This document shows, piece after piece, positions 23,281 to 35,400 of a stretch of 64,000 nt of DNA. The DNA comes from Hirudinaria manillensis (lineage: Eukaryota; Annelida; Clitellata; Hirudinida; Hirudinidae). How positions within the stretch are numbered: position 1 is the stretch's first letter; each line of letters starts with the position of its first letter. A program made the position numbers and the translations under genes. The notes under the pieces were generated by a model. The model did not search any database, was not told where the DNA came from, and was given only the letters and a program-made list of their open reading frames with translations. The stretch spans positions 3,676,142 to 3,740,141 of the forward strand of contig CM067532.1 of assembly GCA_034509925.1 (NCBI GenBank). The letters are read 5' to 3'.

Positions 23281-24169
23281 ACATTATATGTATTTGTTTA
23301 TTATGTGCAATAATTTTACCTCATATTTCTTCTAATACATTTTTCCTTTTTTGTTACTTTTTCAATAAAATTAGAAACTAGTTTTTTTTTGTGAAATCAA
23401 TCAAAACTGAGAAGGGGCGGAGACTGGGAAGGGGGCGGAGACCGATTTAGTGTCCGGCTTGCCGGAATTGGACCAGCTCGCCATTTCAGGCGGTTTACAT
23501 CCGGCTGCCGGAATTGGACCACCTCAGTCGGGCCGACGACCGGCCGTGCGGCCACTACCGTGCGCTCGGCCGATCCGGATTGCCATCAAAATACCGGCGC
23601 TGGCCCAATCAATCTTTGCTATCTGCCCAGACAGCAATGATATCCGGACCGGAACATGGTTAGGCGCCGGCATTGCATGGCCGGGTCGGGCCTATTACAA
23701 TTCTTATGCAGGACCAGTTAAACTCGGCCGACGTACGACAGCCGGCTACTAATCGGATAGATGGCGCTACATGACCGCTAAGGTTACACTCGGCCGACGT
23801 ACGGCAGCCGGCTACTATTCTGCATATTGGGGTCCGATGTATATATGTAATACATATTATTATTTTATATTATGTATGCATACATATTATGTAGTACATA
23901 ACTATAGTTACATAATTATGTTGTATAACTGCCTAAAAAGTTATTATAATTTAAATTAAATTATCAAACAATTATTAAATAAACAATTTAAATTGAAATA
24001 AAAAAAAATATGAGGATAACTTAATCTATATCATACAAGCAACCATCGATCCCTGTTATTTTTATTCCCGCTTCTTTTCAAAAATTGTTTATGGTCCTCC
24101 CTGTTTTGAGTTTGTGACCGCGACAAAAAGGTAATCTTATTTTGTCACATTTGGTTTCTCGCTTTAAAC

Positions 24170-26161
24170 ATGAAGCGTAGTAGATATTCTTGGGGTAGAT
24201 CGGCGAGGGCGGTCAGAAGACGTGTCAAAAGACAGCACGATTTACTGTTGGAAGAAATTAATGACGAAATTAAGAAAAGGTTCCTTTCGCCTTCTGATGC
24301 CAATTCAACCACAACGTTTAGATGCCAAAACGAAGTTGATGAGTCTAGCGCAGCATATTCGGAAGGCGATAATATTGCAAATGATTATTTTAGTTCTTCG
24401 AGTAGTTCTGAAGAAGTATCATGCGATGAACCATCACTTGCGGATAAGCTATCGCATTGGGCATTAGAAGATAACATAAAATTGTCATCACTGTCTAAGT
24501 TATTAACCATTTTAAAACCGTATCATTCAACTCTACCTATTGATGGTCGTACTCTTTTAAAAACTCCAATCAACTATAATATTAAACAGCTATCAAATTT
24601 GAAAGGAGAATATTATCATTTTGGTATTGAAAACTATTTAATATCTTTGTTAACAAATGTAGATAAGGCAGTTATAGGTTCAGATGTATACTTGCAGTTC
24701 AATGTGGATGGTCTTCCTTTGTTTAAAAGTTCATCACAAGAATTGTGGCCAATTTTATGCATGATAAAAGGTTTACCATCCCAGATTTTTGCTGTAGGGT
24801 TATATTGTGGATATGGTAAACCAGTTAGTATAACAGAATATCTCCAAGATTTTGTTGATGAGCTTGTGTTATTGACTGATTCTGGAATAACAGTTGATGA
24901 TTTTCACTTTAAATTGGTAATAGATTGCTTTATATGTGACGCACCTGCGAGAGCTTTTATGAAAAACATAAAATCTCACACAGGTTACTATGGATGCGAA
25001 CGCTGTAAGGAAGAAGGCACACTTGTGAATAATCGAATGACATTTTTAAATTTAGACAAAGATTTAAGGACACAAGCAGAATTTATTGGTGATAATTTTG
25101 ATGAACATAGAAAAGGAGATACAATTTTAAGTAAACTACCAGTTAATTTAATTAATGATTTTGTGCTTGATTACATGCATTTGGTTTGTTTGGGAGTGGT
25201 AAGAAGAATGATGAACTTTTGGTTACGAGGACGTATTGATAATAATATAAGGTTATCTGGAAAACAAATAGGTGATATTTCTAAAAAATTAATTGCACTA
25301 AGGCCTTACATTCCAAAAGATTTTGTACGTAAACCTCGAAGCCTTTCAGAAATAGATCGCTGGAAGGCCACAGAATTCAGGCAGTTCCTTTTGTATACAG
25401 GCCCATGTGTCCTAAAAGATATTCTATCTGACAAACTATATAAGCATTTCTTACTCCTGTTTGTTGGAATACACATAATGTGTCATCCTACACATCACAA
25501 GTCCTTCTGTGAATATGCAAATGAACTTTTAACTCTGTTTGTTAAGGAATCTATTCCTCTGTATGGAAAAGAGTTTGTGGTCTATAATGTCCACAATTTA
25601 ATACATTTAGCTGTGGATGTTAAGAACCACGGAAGTTTAAATGATATAAATGCTTTTCCATTTGAAAATAAATTGAAAGAATTGAAAAGACTGGTGAGGA
25701 AGCCACATACTCCATTAGCACAATTAATTAGACGAGTATCTGAAATGCGGGGCGTCACAAAAGTCCAAAAAGTAAATTTTAATACAGTTAAATATGAATG
25801 TCGTGAGTCATCTGTGAGCAGCATAAATGGAAATGATAAACAGTTTTACCAATTACATTGCAGAAATTTCATAATTGATATTAGAACCCATGATGATTGT
25901 GTTTTTATTAAAGCACCTGTAGTTATAACCAGTATTTTAAAGTCACAGAATGGTAAAATATATGTGCAATACAAATACTTTAAAGTAGTTAAAGATTTTT
26001 TTACTTATCCTCTGCCATCATCTAAACTTGATATATTTGCAGTGAAAACATTAGATGAAGAAGTCCACATTGCAGAAATGAAGGAAATTAAATTCAAATT
26101 TGTCAAGCTTGAATATGAATGCAATGAGTATTTATTGATACCATTGATTCATACAACTTGA
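24170..26161 (+). CDS. CACTA/EnSpm-like (Tnp2-type) transposase, intact
   Basis: A single uninterrupted 663-codon frame. The N-terminus is strongly basic (SARAVRRRVKRQ), consistent with nuclear entry and DNA binding. Candidate catalytic and structural blocks in order are D180 in FNVDGLPLFKSS, D257 in ICDAPAR, a zinc-like pair C276/C279 in GYYGCERCK, and D334/H337 in DYMHLVCLGV. These follow the Tnp2 order of Asp-Gly, Asp-x-Pro-Ala, Cys-x2-Cys, then Asp-x-Met-His. It should bind the element ends and cut and paste the DNA. The ATG follows GCTTTAAAC and lies about 540 bp inside the element. The frame has no stop or shift, so it may be recently active. The exact superfamily is inferred from motifs, not from a database search. 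Confidence 0.75.
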   Translation: MKRSRYSWGRSARAVRRRVKRQHDLLLEEINDEIKKRFLSPSDANSTTTFRCQNEVDESSAAYSEGDNIANDYFSSSSSSEEVSCDEPSLADKLSHWALEDNIKLSSLSKLLTILKPYHSTLPIDGRTLLKTPINYNIKQLSNLKGEYYHFGIENYLISLLTNVDKAVIGSDVYLQFNVDGLPLFKSSSQELWPILCMIKGLPSQIFAVGLYCGYGKPVSITEYLQDFVDELVLLTDSGITVDDFHFKLVIDCFICDAPARAFMKNIKSHTGYYGCERCKEEGTLVNNRMTFLNLDKDLRTQAEFIGDNFDEHRKGDTILSKLPVNLINDFVLDYMHLVCLGVVRRMMNFWLRGRIDNNIRLSGKQIGDISKKLIALRPYIPKDFVRKPRSLSEIDRWKATEFRQFLLYTGPCVLKDILSDKLYKHFLLLFVGIHIMCHPTHHKSFCEYANELLTLFVKESIPLYGKEFVVYNVHNLIHLAVDVKNHGSLNDINAFPFENKLKELKRLVRKPHTPLAQLIRRVSEMRGVTKVQKVNFNTVKYECRESSVSSINGNDKQFYQLHCRNFIIDIRTHDDCVFIKAPVVITSILKSQNGKIYVQYKYFKVVKDFFTYPLPSSKLDIFAVKTLDEEVHIAEMKEIKFKFVKLEYECNEYLLIPLIHTT

Positions 26162-26236
26162 ATATATCTGACAATTTTGAGCCTTGTGTATATAACTCTT
26201 ATTACTTTTGAATTATAACTTTTTTGATCAGTTGTC

Positions 26237-27906
26237 ATGTATAGAGTCGTCGTTTTTACTTCAAACACTGGTGAAGAGGTGGAAGTTATTCCAACTTCGT
26301 GGTTCGACGACAAAGTTGAGGATGTTGTGTATTGGCCGACACATCTGTCATCAGCTGGGATTTTGAAAGCAGTCAAGTATTGCCATGATCCAGAAAGCAA
26401 TTGGACAAGATATGAAAAAGTTAGGTACATCTGTGAAACTGGTTAGACATGCTAATTTGTTTTAACTTTCTACTAGTCATATTTTGCATGTTGATCTATC
26501 CTTATATACAGACGATATAAATTATGCTAATGCTAAAAGAAAATTAGCACAACAATACACTGATTTGTCTGATGTTGTTAGTGACGATAGCAACAAGGAA
26601 AAGATTAAAAGAAGGTTGTTTCATGGATATAAACCAAATTATTATGTGAAACATTTCAAACTGAAATTTTATAGGAAGATTCATAAGAGAAAGTTTGCAG
26701 CAGATCTTTCAACAGATGAAGAAGCAGAGACAAAGTATTTTGCCTTATTCTGATAACTAAATCTATTGCAAATTTTATGTGTCAGTTACAATGAATATAT
26801 AAATGAATCATTGCAGCCACCAAAGAAATTATACCTTACCGACCCCCAAACTTCCACCTGCCTTAGCTTCAAGAAATGGTTGATTTTTGTTTTAATTTAG
26901 AAGCAATGGTCTTGATAGCTAGTAATTTTTTTTAAGGGATATATCCAGAAAAGCCATCAATACAAGGTATTTCTTGCAGTGAGGATTGCAGTGTGGCTTT
27001 GGATGAAACTGGTGAATTTAGATATTGTATGTATTTCACATAATTTGTATTTGCAACATTGATTCACACATTTCAGAATCATTTCGTGAAAGTCAGAAGG
27101 GCACTATGCTCGACGTACCAGACTCTAGGAAGATGGCATCCAGTTTCATCCAAACAACAACTGCAATGCCCATTCACACTCAAAATTTTGGTGCTTTGGT
27201 AGAACTATGTAATATTCCTTGATTTTTTTTTTCACTTTTAAATTTGATTAAATAGTAATCTAATTTCACTGACAGTGGAAACTATGAATTTGAAGATGGA
27301 TGCACTCCTCAGACAAAATGCAGAATTAAAGGAGTCAATGAAAAGTTTGTCGGGTGTCTTAACCAATACCACAACGAGTGTGAAACTCCCAGATGTACAA
27401 ATTCCTTTGCAGTCAGAGGATGATTTTAAGAAATTGGAGGCAAAACTTCCAGATGAAAATTGTTATGGCTTATTTGTAGGTTTTGATTGAATTTTTTTCC
27501 TATTATGTCTACTAAAAGTAATATTTTAAACTACAGGTTGCAAAATTCTCATTAGTTGGTGGGATCACCATTAAAGATTCTGTTCACAGAATATTGAGGG
27601 GACTGCTGACCCATGAATTATCCTTAAGGATCGTATGGACAAACAAATTGGAGAAGATTGGGTTAAGTGGAACAAACATGTTCCAAGCTATACTTGGTAA
27701 ATATTCTGATCTCCCCAATCTCGTTTGCAAGTTTTAATTGCTTTAACATATTGCAACTAGATGCAGTTCGGAGCATTCACTCTGTCAATGGATCTGTAAA
27801 GGTGACAGACTCTGAAGTGGAGAAGCAAGTGCGTCTTTGGCTGAGAAATGCCCCAGACAGGAATGGGGGCCGCACTAAAAGATTGTTAAGTAAAGCATTT
27901 TCCTAA
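26237..27906 (+). CDS. DUF4806-domain protein encoded by the CACTA-like element (spliced)
   Basis: Exon 1 is 26237-26424 (MYRVVVFTSNTGEEVEVIP; donor TTAG|GTACAT) and joins exon 2 at 26477 in phase. Later exons are seen around 26981-27027, 27077-27190, 27291-27475, 27539-27696 and 27761-27906. The last three encode a short coiled region (METMNLKMDALLRQNAELKE) and the DUF4806 core (FSLVGGITIKDSVHRILRGL, LTHELSLRIVW, then ending KRLLSKAFS and stop). DUF4806 is common in arthropod transposon-borne and domesticated proteins. Its biochemical role is not established, but a partner of the transposase is plausible. The exon structure in the middle, after 26600, is not fully resolved. It lies 75 bp downstream of the transposase stop on the same strand, with its own ATG. 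Confidence 0.6.
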
Positions 27907-28242
27907 ACATTATATGTATTTGTTTATTATGTGCAACAATTTTACCTCATATTTCTTCTAATACAGTTTTCCTTTTTTGTTACTTTTTCAATAAAATTAG
28001 AAACTAGTTTTTTTTTGTGAAATCAATCAAAACTGAGAAGGGGGCGGAGACTGGGAAGGGGGCGGAGACCGATTTAGTGTCCGGCTTGCCGGAATTGGAC
28101 CAGCTCGCCATTTCAGGCGGTTGCCGGAATTGGACCACCTCAGTCGGGCCGACGACCGGCCGTGCGCTCGGCCGGTCCGGATTGCCATCAAAATACCGGC
28201 GCTGGCCCAATCAATCTTTGCTATCTGGGTGGGTTATGACAC

Positions 28243-30648
28243 GCACTGTACATTTTTCGCTCATCTTCAACTAATCGAGCTTCAGAATTGATTTCAATGA
28301 TTGTACATTTTTTAAAGTCATTGTCATCTTATTTACAATGCTTTGAAATATTGCTCAAGTGAAAGTCAGCTCTTTGTCAATAGCATTCCCAAGAGTTTCT
28401 GCCTTTCATCTATAATTTTTACCATTACTAAGAACTTTTTCGTGGTTGCTTTATCTTCTATAACTTTCAGTACAAAACTTAACTCCATTTCATTTCTTTC
28501 AGAAGTACTTTCTGTCAAAATTTGTGTTTTCAACGTCATCTTCAATTCATCTTTTAAAACTTAACCTAAAAAACAGTATATTAAATAGTTCGGTAGCTGT
28601 GACTTTGCTGCTGTAATTGAATCACTCTGTCCATTCCAGGGGAGAACGCAGCCATCCCATGCGTAAAATGGAACGCTATAGCTATATCAGCATTAATGTA
28701 AACTTTCACGTGGAGCTTCTCCCGGTGTGACTCAAAATTAATTGCAAAAGAATAGATACCATTAACTGCTAGCCCTCCTAGTAAAAAATGTGACAAACAA
28801 CTTTTTGTCCGAAAAGAGTCGAACCAGGATCTCTTGTGCTGCAGAACATTTAAACCACCGTTGCAAGCTTGAAGGTCTATCTTAGATAAGATATAAAGAT
28901 ATAAAAAAATATACTGCTTATTTCTAATTGTTTAATAAATAACATACCTACTTACTTTGTTTTTAAAATACAAGTTAAGTATGAAAGACTATATTTAGAA
29001 TTGTCTATTGGTTTTAAAATATCGTATCTCCGGTTTTTTGGAAGTGTTTGCGACTGGCATCTCGTTTGTTGGTACTTAATCGCCCGGTCCCATTTAATAT
29101 AAATTTGCATTTAGCTCTGGAGTGCCGTCGATCGATATGGGGTCCGATAAGGTTCTGTATTTCTGTTTATTCAATCATAAATTCTAATCGGTGACACTGG
29201 CTATAAGAACATCATGAGTTTCTTTTAATTTAATTTTTTTTTTAATATTCCACTTCGACATTTTCTGGATCGCATTCAATGAAAGTTTATTCATTTGGGT
29301 TCGATTAAATTAATCATTAAATTACTCATTTGAACTTAATTTAAAATTTCTGTAAAGCCTATGAAATGTAACTATTTTTATTTGACGGTGTCCTAATCTA
29401 ATTTTAGGTCCTAATCTGGTGTGGGATATATTTTTTGAGTTATGTATATTAGTGTTTTTAGAGTATTCAGGCGAATAAATGCAATCATTAAAACATTTCT
29501 AAAGCGGCTGGGTATATGAGGGGCTCTCAACCTGTGGTCTGGAGATTCTGAAAAGTTATTTAACTTGTTAAAAAGATAACTATTCTCTGATTGCATAGAG
29601 TCTTGCACGTCTCTTTTAGGGTAGGCCTACTCATAAATATGATTCTGTATAACCACATATCCTAAATCATGAGTGATATTCTTGGATGAATTAACTTCTG
29701 ATGTCATATTTAGTTGTTATCTACCTTTATCTATGAGAGGCAAATTGTGCCTTGGTAAATAACCTGGCAAATAATTTTACAGTTTCTGCTGATGTGGCAT
29801 CAGTCTATGAAATTTCAATTATGTTAATTTACAACTTTGTAGGCAGTAAGGGCAAAAGGACGTAAAAAATGTAGCAAATACATTCTTATATTCACCAAAT
29901 GGCATTACTGCATTCACATTATTCAGTAGCATTCTGAATTGCATGTTCTAGGAAGCCTCAGACTCATACAGGGGAGCTTATATTGGTGGCAGCTTTAGAG
30001 ATGTGCAAAGCTTTTAGAAGAATGTTACCAAAACATCCATCCCGCATGATAGCATCATTAGCAGAGATATTGATGACATTGAAAACATGCATCTCAGTTA
30101 ATTGTATAGCTTCAGTAATTGAATTGACAATTCAGCTTCACGAAAACTTAGATATTGCTAATGGTGCACAGTGAGTGGCTTTATGTTTGATACCTCTGAC
30201 AGAAGCTTTGGAGGATTTTAAGTTTGCAAGATCATCTCTGGGGAAATGGGGTATTAGGGTTTAGAACTATTTTGTGTGCACTGTAATAATATTTTGGTCC
30301 ATCTTCTGTGTATCAACAAAAATCAATATGAGTGCCAAGTCTGGCAGCTGTGCCTTAGGTTGCTGATCCCTACAATAACTGATGGAAATACTTAAGACAA
30401 ACAAGATTAATAATACTACAATACAACCGATATTAAGACACGGCTAAGTGTTCAAAAATTTGGTTGACATTCTAAGTGCAGTATTGCCTTGTGATATCGC
30501 CAAGTAAAAGTCCTCGCAATAGGACACTCTCAGCAACAATGTTGTCTTCTTGGATTTGTCCATTCCCCAGATTATACCATTAAAAACACAAACTGTTGTC
30601 TTAGCCTATCTTAATTGCGGAAATAGCATGCATTTTTTCAATAGACAA
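28243..30648. other. AT-rich non-coding stretch
   Basis: No host exon was identified. A tRNA-like B box lies at 28816-28825 on the minus strand (see rejected items). An open frame at 29983-30174 (63 codons) has an unremarkable helical composition and no recognised family. The rest is AT-rich. Confidence 0.4.
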
Positions 30649-30876
30649 TCTATATCAATAAAAATGCAATGTGTGTTTGTATCACGAAAGTACTTAACCA
30701 ATTGCTTTGAAATTTTGACAACAACATAGTGCTCAATTAGAAGAGTGTTTTTATATAGGTTTCATATATGTGCCACAACTATATCATGTAAAAATACACT
30801 TTTTTGAAAATCTTGCCACGATAACGTCACTGCCTAATCTATATAAATAAACTTTAGCGAGACATTAGTCGGTTAA
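30649..30876 (+). mobile_element. Helitron fragment, 5' end
   Basis: It starts TCTATATCAATAAAAATGC, preceded by A, and shares its sequence in order with the complete copy at 39941-40306 read on the minus strand, as far as TTTAGCGAGACATTAG. The 3' hairpin and CTRR end are missing. It is non-autonomous and truncated. Confidence 0.6.
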
Positions 30877-32417
30877 AATTGGACTAGTTACAAATAAGAA
30901 AAGTATTCATTTTATTTGAGAATGCCTGAAGGAGTCTGCAGCTTTCAAAATGTATCCTTCAATAAGAGTTTAAACTATGTCTGGTGTAAATCTTTACTAC
31001 CAACAAGGGGGGCAGATGCATCAATTTCTTTGCAAAATCTGGTGCTGATCTGATGAGCTCTGTGGCAGGAACACCATCATCATCACCATTCTCTGTGATC
31101 CAGTAATCATGCAGGTTGTAACTTGGTAGGCCAAGGACAAGGCTGTTGGCATCATCCATGCTAACAAAATAATCACAAAACCCAACATACTTTTCGGATC
31201 AGCCACAAATTTTTACCTTCACCTAAAGTACCGTGTTCCCACTTTTCAGTTTATTTCTGACTTTTTTAAATCTGAGTTTTGCCACATTTCAATTCTTTGG
31301 TAATTTTCATAAGTGAATATCCTTTACTTATCTAGTTTAATAGCAATCACGTTTTTCTCCAAACTTAAAACATTCTTGTGCCTTTTAAGCTGACTAGCAG
31401 AATGCACCAAACTCACTTTTTATTTCATGATTTTAGTATTTTGTTACTTCATATAAATATTCTGAAACTGTAAGTCTCTAGTACTTTTTTTATGCACTTT
31501 GCTAAATTCCTATCTGCTGTCAAACCTAAGGGCCGTCCACGTTTCAGCTTCTGCTTAAATATTATTTACATAAGAAAAATAATTCCATGCTGAGCAAAGG
31601 TGTCCACTTCTATGAACTGTCTGCCCTTGAGGACGCTTACCATATTTGCATTACAAAATTTAAAATTCTGTCTTTAATTCCATATAACATGTTTAAGTCC
31701 AGTATTATAGTTGGAGTTCTTCACTTAGATCTAATTTATTTTTTAAATTATTATAAACAGCTGCAGGTTGGACTGTCAGGTTGTGATAACACAGGACTTG
31801 AGAACAAGCTTGATAATGTCACTGAAATCAGTCACTTTGAAGAGATAAGCAGAAATTCAGCAGAAGGAATTTATATATTAAAAGGTATTCTAAAGACATT
31901 TGATTTGACAATAATGGCAGGAGCTTAAAATTCTATTTATTTAAAAATATCCATGATATTTAAATATTTAAAAATATTCATGATGTGTTGTAAGTTTCAA
32001 CATCTTAACAGATGTTTAATGTTATAAAATATTACATTTATTTCTTAGATGTATTAAAGCAATGTTTGTAGGCTTTTGGTAACTTAATCTGATTCCTATC
32101 TCATTTTCTTTAATGAAATTAATTTTGAGTGTTATTTTTATCATTTAAGGTTGCGATCTGTAAATATTCTAAAATTTTATGTCGACTATCTGAATCTATT
32201 CTAAAGTAGTTATCTTCTTCTTCCATCATGCATTTAGTTTTACAGGTCATTTTGACTATTACTTCTAAAAGTAAAATAAACTAAAAATTTGTAATTTGCT
32301 AATTTATATATCAACCATTTATATTCACGTCTGAATTATTTAATGTAATTTTTTTTATAGAAATCTCTAATTTAGTTTCTTTAACCAAAGACTATCTCTT
32401 TACTCTTTGAATTTTAG
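30877..32417. other. region upstream of the ZMYM-type gene; possible first exons
   Basis: A possible plus-strand exon at 31761-31884 (acceptor TTATTATAAACAG, donor AAAG|GTATTC) encodes an acidic segment, but its phase does not join directly to the exon at 32418, so an exon is missing or the call is wrong. A 66-codon minus-strand frame at 30959-31159 is not recognised. The promoter and start codon of the ZMYM-type gene must lie here or further upstream but were not found. Confidence 0.35.
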
Positions 32418-35400
32418 TTTAACCAACCAAACATTAACTTTCCTTGAAGGTGAACAAAATGAAAAAGAGAGTTTAGAGCAAGTGATTGTCACATCTTCAT
32501 CAAATAATATTAAGGCAAATATCACAAGCTCAGGTCTCCAAGTGAGTGAAGTTTTTTTATTTTTCGGACATTTAATTTCACTGGCTAAATTTTATTGCTT
32601 TTTATAAAAGGATGAAACTGAAGTGTGTCATTTCAATGATGATAAATTTAGAAGTTTTCAGGAAAAAAATGGAGGTTTGATTGACAAAGCATTATGATGA
32701 TGGCTTTGTAATATATTTTTTTTATAATATTTTCAGAAAAAATTATGATAAGAAATTGGTGTACAATTTGCAAAAAATCAACAAGATGCAAATATATTAT
32801 AATGAACAATAAAGAAAAGAAATATCTCTGTGGTAGAAATTGTTTTGAGAATTTTAAAAATGTTATGAAGACAAGCTTCCCAAAAGATGGCCTGGAGCAG
32901 AAACAGGTAAGTTGTTTATAGATTTACCTTTGACATGACCATCTTCTCAATTTCTACTTTTTAAAGCTTGTTTTGGATCAATGCCTCGAGAGATGTAGAA
33001 ATTGTATCACCTGTGGGAATCAGATTTTTGGAAAAACAAATGCTTCATTGAGCACTGAGGGATTCAGAAGTTTCTGCAATGAAACATGCAGCATGAAATA
33101 CTGGAAATTCTTTGGTAAAGATGGAATCTCTGAGCACAGTGAATTGGTGCAAAATCAAATTATTTTGTACATGTATTTTGTGGTGTTTATTTTATAACCT
33201 TTGTTCAGACATTTTATGAGGCCTGCCAAGATGGTGAGAAATGCATCATGTGTGGAGCTGCAGTGAAAAATGTTGATCATAAAATTCATTTTGGAGAATC
33301 AAAATATAGCTTCTGCTCATTGACATGCATCAATACTTTTAAGGTAAGAATAATTTGTAGAGGTTCATTGAAAAGTCTGTTTCAATGACAATTTTTGACT
33401 ATCTTGTTGAAGTGGACATCATTCCTTTGTATCAAGAAAATATATCATTTACCACTAAATTAAAAATTTTTTTCTAGGCAAAAAATGAAACTGTTCAAGA
33501 TTGTTTTTGGTGCCATGATCAAAGACCTATTTTTGATATGCTCAATTGTGGATCTTCTGATTCACACAAGAAATTTTGTAGCTTAACCTGTTTTTCATTA
33601 TTTAGAGTTAAACAGCATTCATATTTGAGCACCAATACTTACTGTGATAACTGCCAGAAATCTCAACCAGTTTATTATCACATAAAAATGAGTGATTTTT
33701 CAACAAAGAGTTTTTGCTGTTATACATGTGTGAAAGCTTTCCGTACCAAATTCAGAATTGTAGATCCTAAGAACCAGAAATTAGCTGCAAATTGTGAAAA
33801 TGAAATTCAAAGCAATGCTCAGGTAAATTTTTTTACATTCTATATTATCAGAATAACTTAATAACCTTGATATTTTGTCAGGAGATGATTGTGATCAAAC
33901 ATTTACAACAATCAGCAAAATTCAAAAGTAAATCTCTTCTGTGTAAACCTGTTTTAGCAAAATATAATGGTTGTAAGCCTCAAATGGATAGCAGGGCAAC
34001 ACAAACTGGTTAGTGAATATTGTTTACCACATTTTTCATTATTGTTATTGTGTATCTCTTTCACAAGAAGATATTGAGTCAAAAGTCATTGTCCCCTGCC
34101 CTGTTCCGACTGTTGTTCCAATTCCTTTGCATCCCATGCCTCCACCATTACCAACCATTATTCCTGTTGTTGTTCCAGTACCTTACTTTGTTCAGACAAA
34201 AAGAAAACTGTCAGTAGATATCCTCAAAAAGCATAAGGTTTAGATAATTTGTAATTTATGAATTCATGATTAACATACTTCTAATGACATTGCATTTTCA
34301 GGAGGTTTCACAGGATGATGTTCCTTCTGAAGCAGATTTGATGGTCAAGATGATTAACCCATCTGAAACTGAATGCTGTGAGGAGGGCAATGCAGATCAA
34401 CCAGGTGTAATATCAACTTAAAGGCTGTTTATTAAGATTTGTTTGAAGTAATCCATTACCATTTTCAAGAGTCTGGAGAGGACATGTTGCAAATTGCCTT
34501 AAGAATGGCTAATGAGATGACTCAGGAGGATCAAGTCATTGATCTTGAAAATGCTGATCTTTCAGGTTTTCCTTTACTTTTCTTTATTCAAAATGAGGTA
34601 TAAATCAGAATAAAGTGAGTGATCTCTTTCATTATTATGACAGATGTAAAAAAAGACAGTAGGAATGTAGCAATTGCGCTTAAGCAAAGTGATGCAACAT
34701 CACCATCAGAAGTTATGTTAAAAAATGACATTGACAAAGGAAGTCAAAGTACAAACATGGATATTTTCAAGGAGAATATTGGTGGGATTAAGAGACATAG
34801 AACTGAAGATCAGAGACTGGATGGAACTAATGAAAAAAGTCAAAACCCAAAAGCCGGACTTTTGGGATTTTCTACTGATAGTTCCTTTGCCTTGAAGTTT
34901 TCTTATGGTGTTAATGCTTATAAGCATTGGGTTTTAAGCAAAAATGCAGTGATTGAATCATCATACAAGAAAAGTTTGCCAAAATCCTTATTGAATAAGA
35001 GGCCAAGACTTTTCAAAACAGATCTCCTTCGAGCATCAAATGATGAAATCAATCAAGCAATGAGCTATTTTGTCAAAGAAGTCAGAAAGCCAAATGGTGA
35101 AGAATATGCTCCTGATAGCATATTGTACCTTTGCTTAGGTTTTTCTTTGGATTATTTTTCATAATTTTTGAAAGCTGAATTTTTTCCAACTAATTACAAA
35201 TTGAGTAGGCATTCAAGAATATCTGCATATGCATGGGAGAGTGGACAGTATATTTACTGATATTACCTATGAGAAATTTTCCAACTCTTTAAATGATGTT
35301 CTTGTCAAATATGAGGTCCGATTAGATTCAGAAGGTGATTTATTTTCTAAATTATTACCATCAAAGAATGGATTTTTTTATGTAAATTCTTTTTTTAATT

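Larger units (their letters stand above)
20597..23625 (+). mobile_element. CACTA/EnSpm-like DNA transposon, copy 1 (internally deleted)
   Basis: The left end GTGTCCCAACCTTCCCAGAC is matched, with a few differences, by the reverse complement of the right end of copy 2 (28216-28242). Subterminal DNA on both sides is rich in CCGG/GCCGG motifs (GCCGGAATTGGACCA twice near 23460-23520), as expected for CACTA elements. Relative to copy 2 this copy lacks 1241 bp (copy-2 positions 25133-26373), which fuses the transposase to the second gene, and 281 bp (27546-27826), which removes the DUF4806 core. Copy 1 runs directly into copy 2 at about 23625. It must be mobilised in trans, if at all. Confidence 0.75.
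23626..28242 (+). mobile_element. CACTA/EnSpm-like DNA transposon, copy 2 (full coding capacity)
   Basis: The element starts CCCAGACAGCAATG at its junction with copy 1 and ends at 28242, where the reverse complement reads GTGTCATAACCCACCCAGAT, matching the left end of copy 1. It carries two plus-strand genes: an intact transposase (24170-26161) and a spliced DUF4806-type gene (26237-27906). The 5' subterminal region has an extra partial duplication relative to copy 1 (the CTCGGCCGACGTACG block occurs twice, near 23720 and 23790). Classification rests on the Tnp2-like transposase motifs and GC-rich subterminal repeats. The terminal bases are not the textbook CACTA, and no target duplication was identified with certainty. 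Confidence 0.75.

Noticed and set aside
28017-28274. Open frame across the right end of CACTA-like copy 2
   Set aside because: It lies in GC-rich subterminal repeats and crosses the element end; it has no domain.
28808-28872. tRNA-like sequence with a B box (GGTTCGACTC) on the minus strand
   Set aside because: Only the T-arm is convincing. The acceptor stem does not pair and the A box is poor, so it is at best a tRNA-derived repeat remnant.
29983-30174. 63-codon plus-strand frame upstream of the ZMYM-type gene
   Set aside because: No splice site joins it to the ZMYM exons and no family was recognised.
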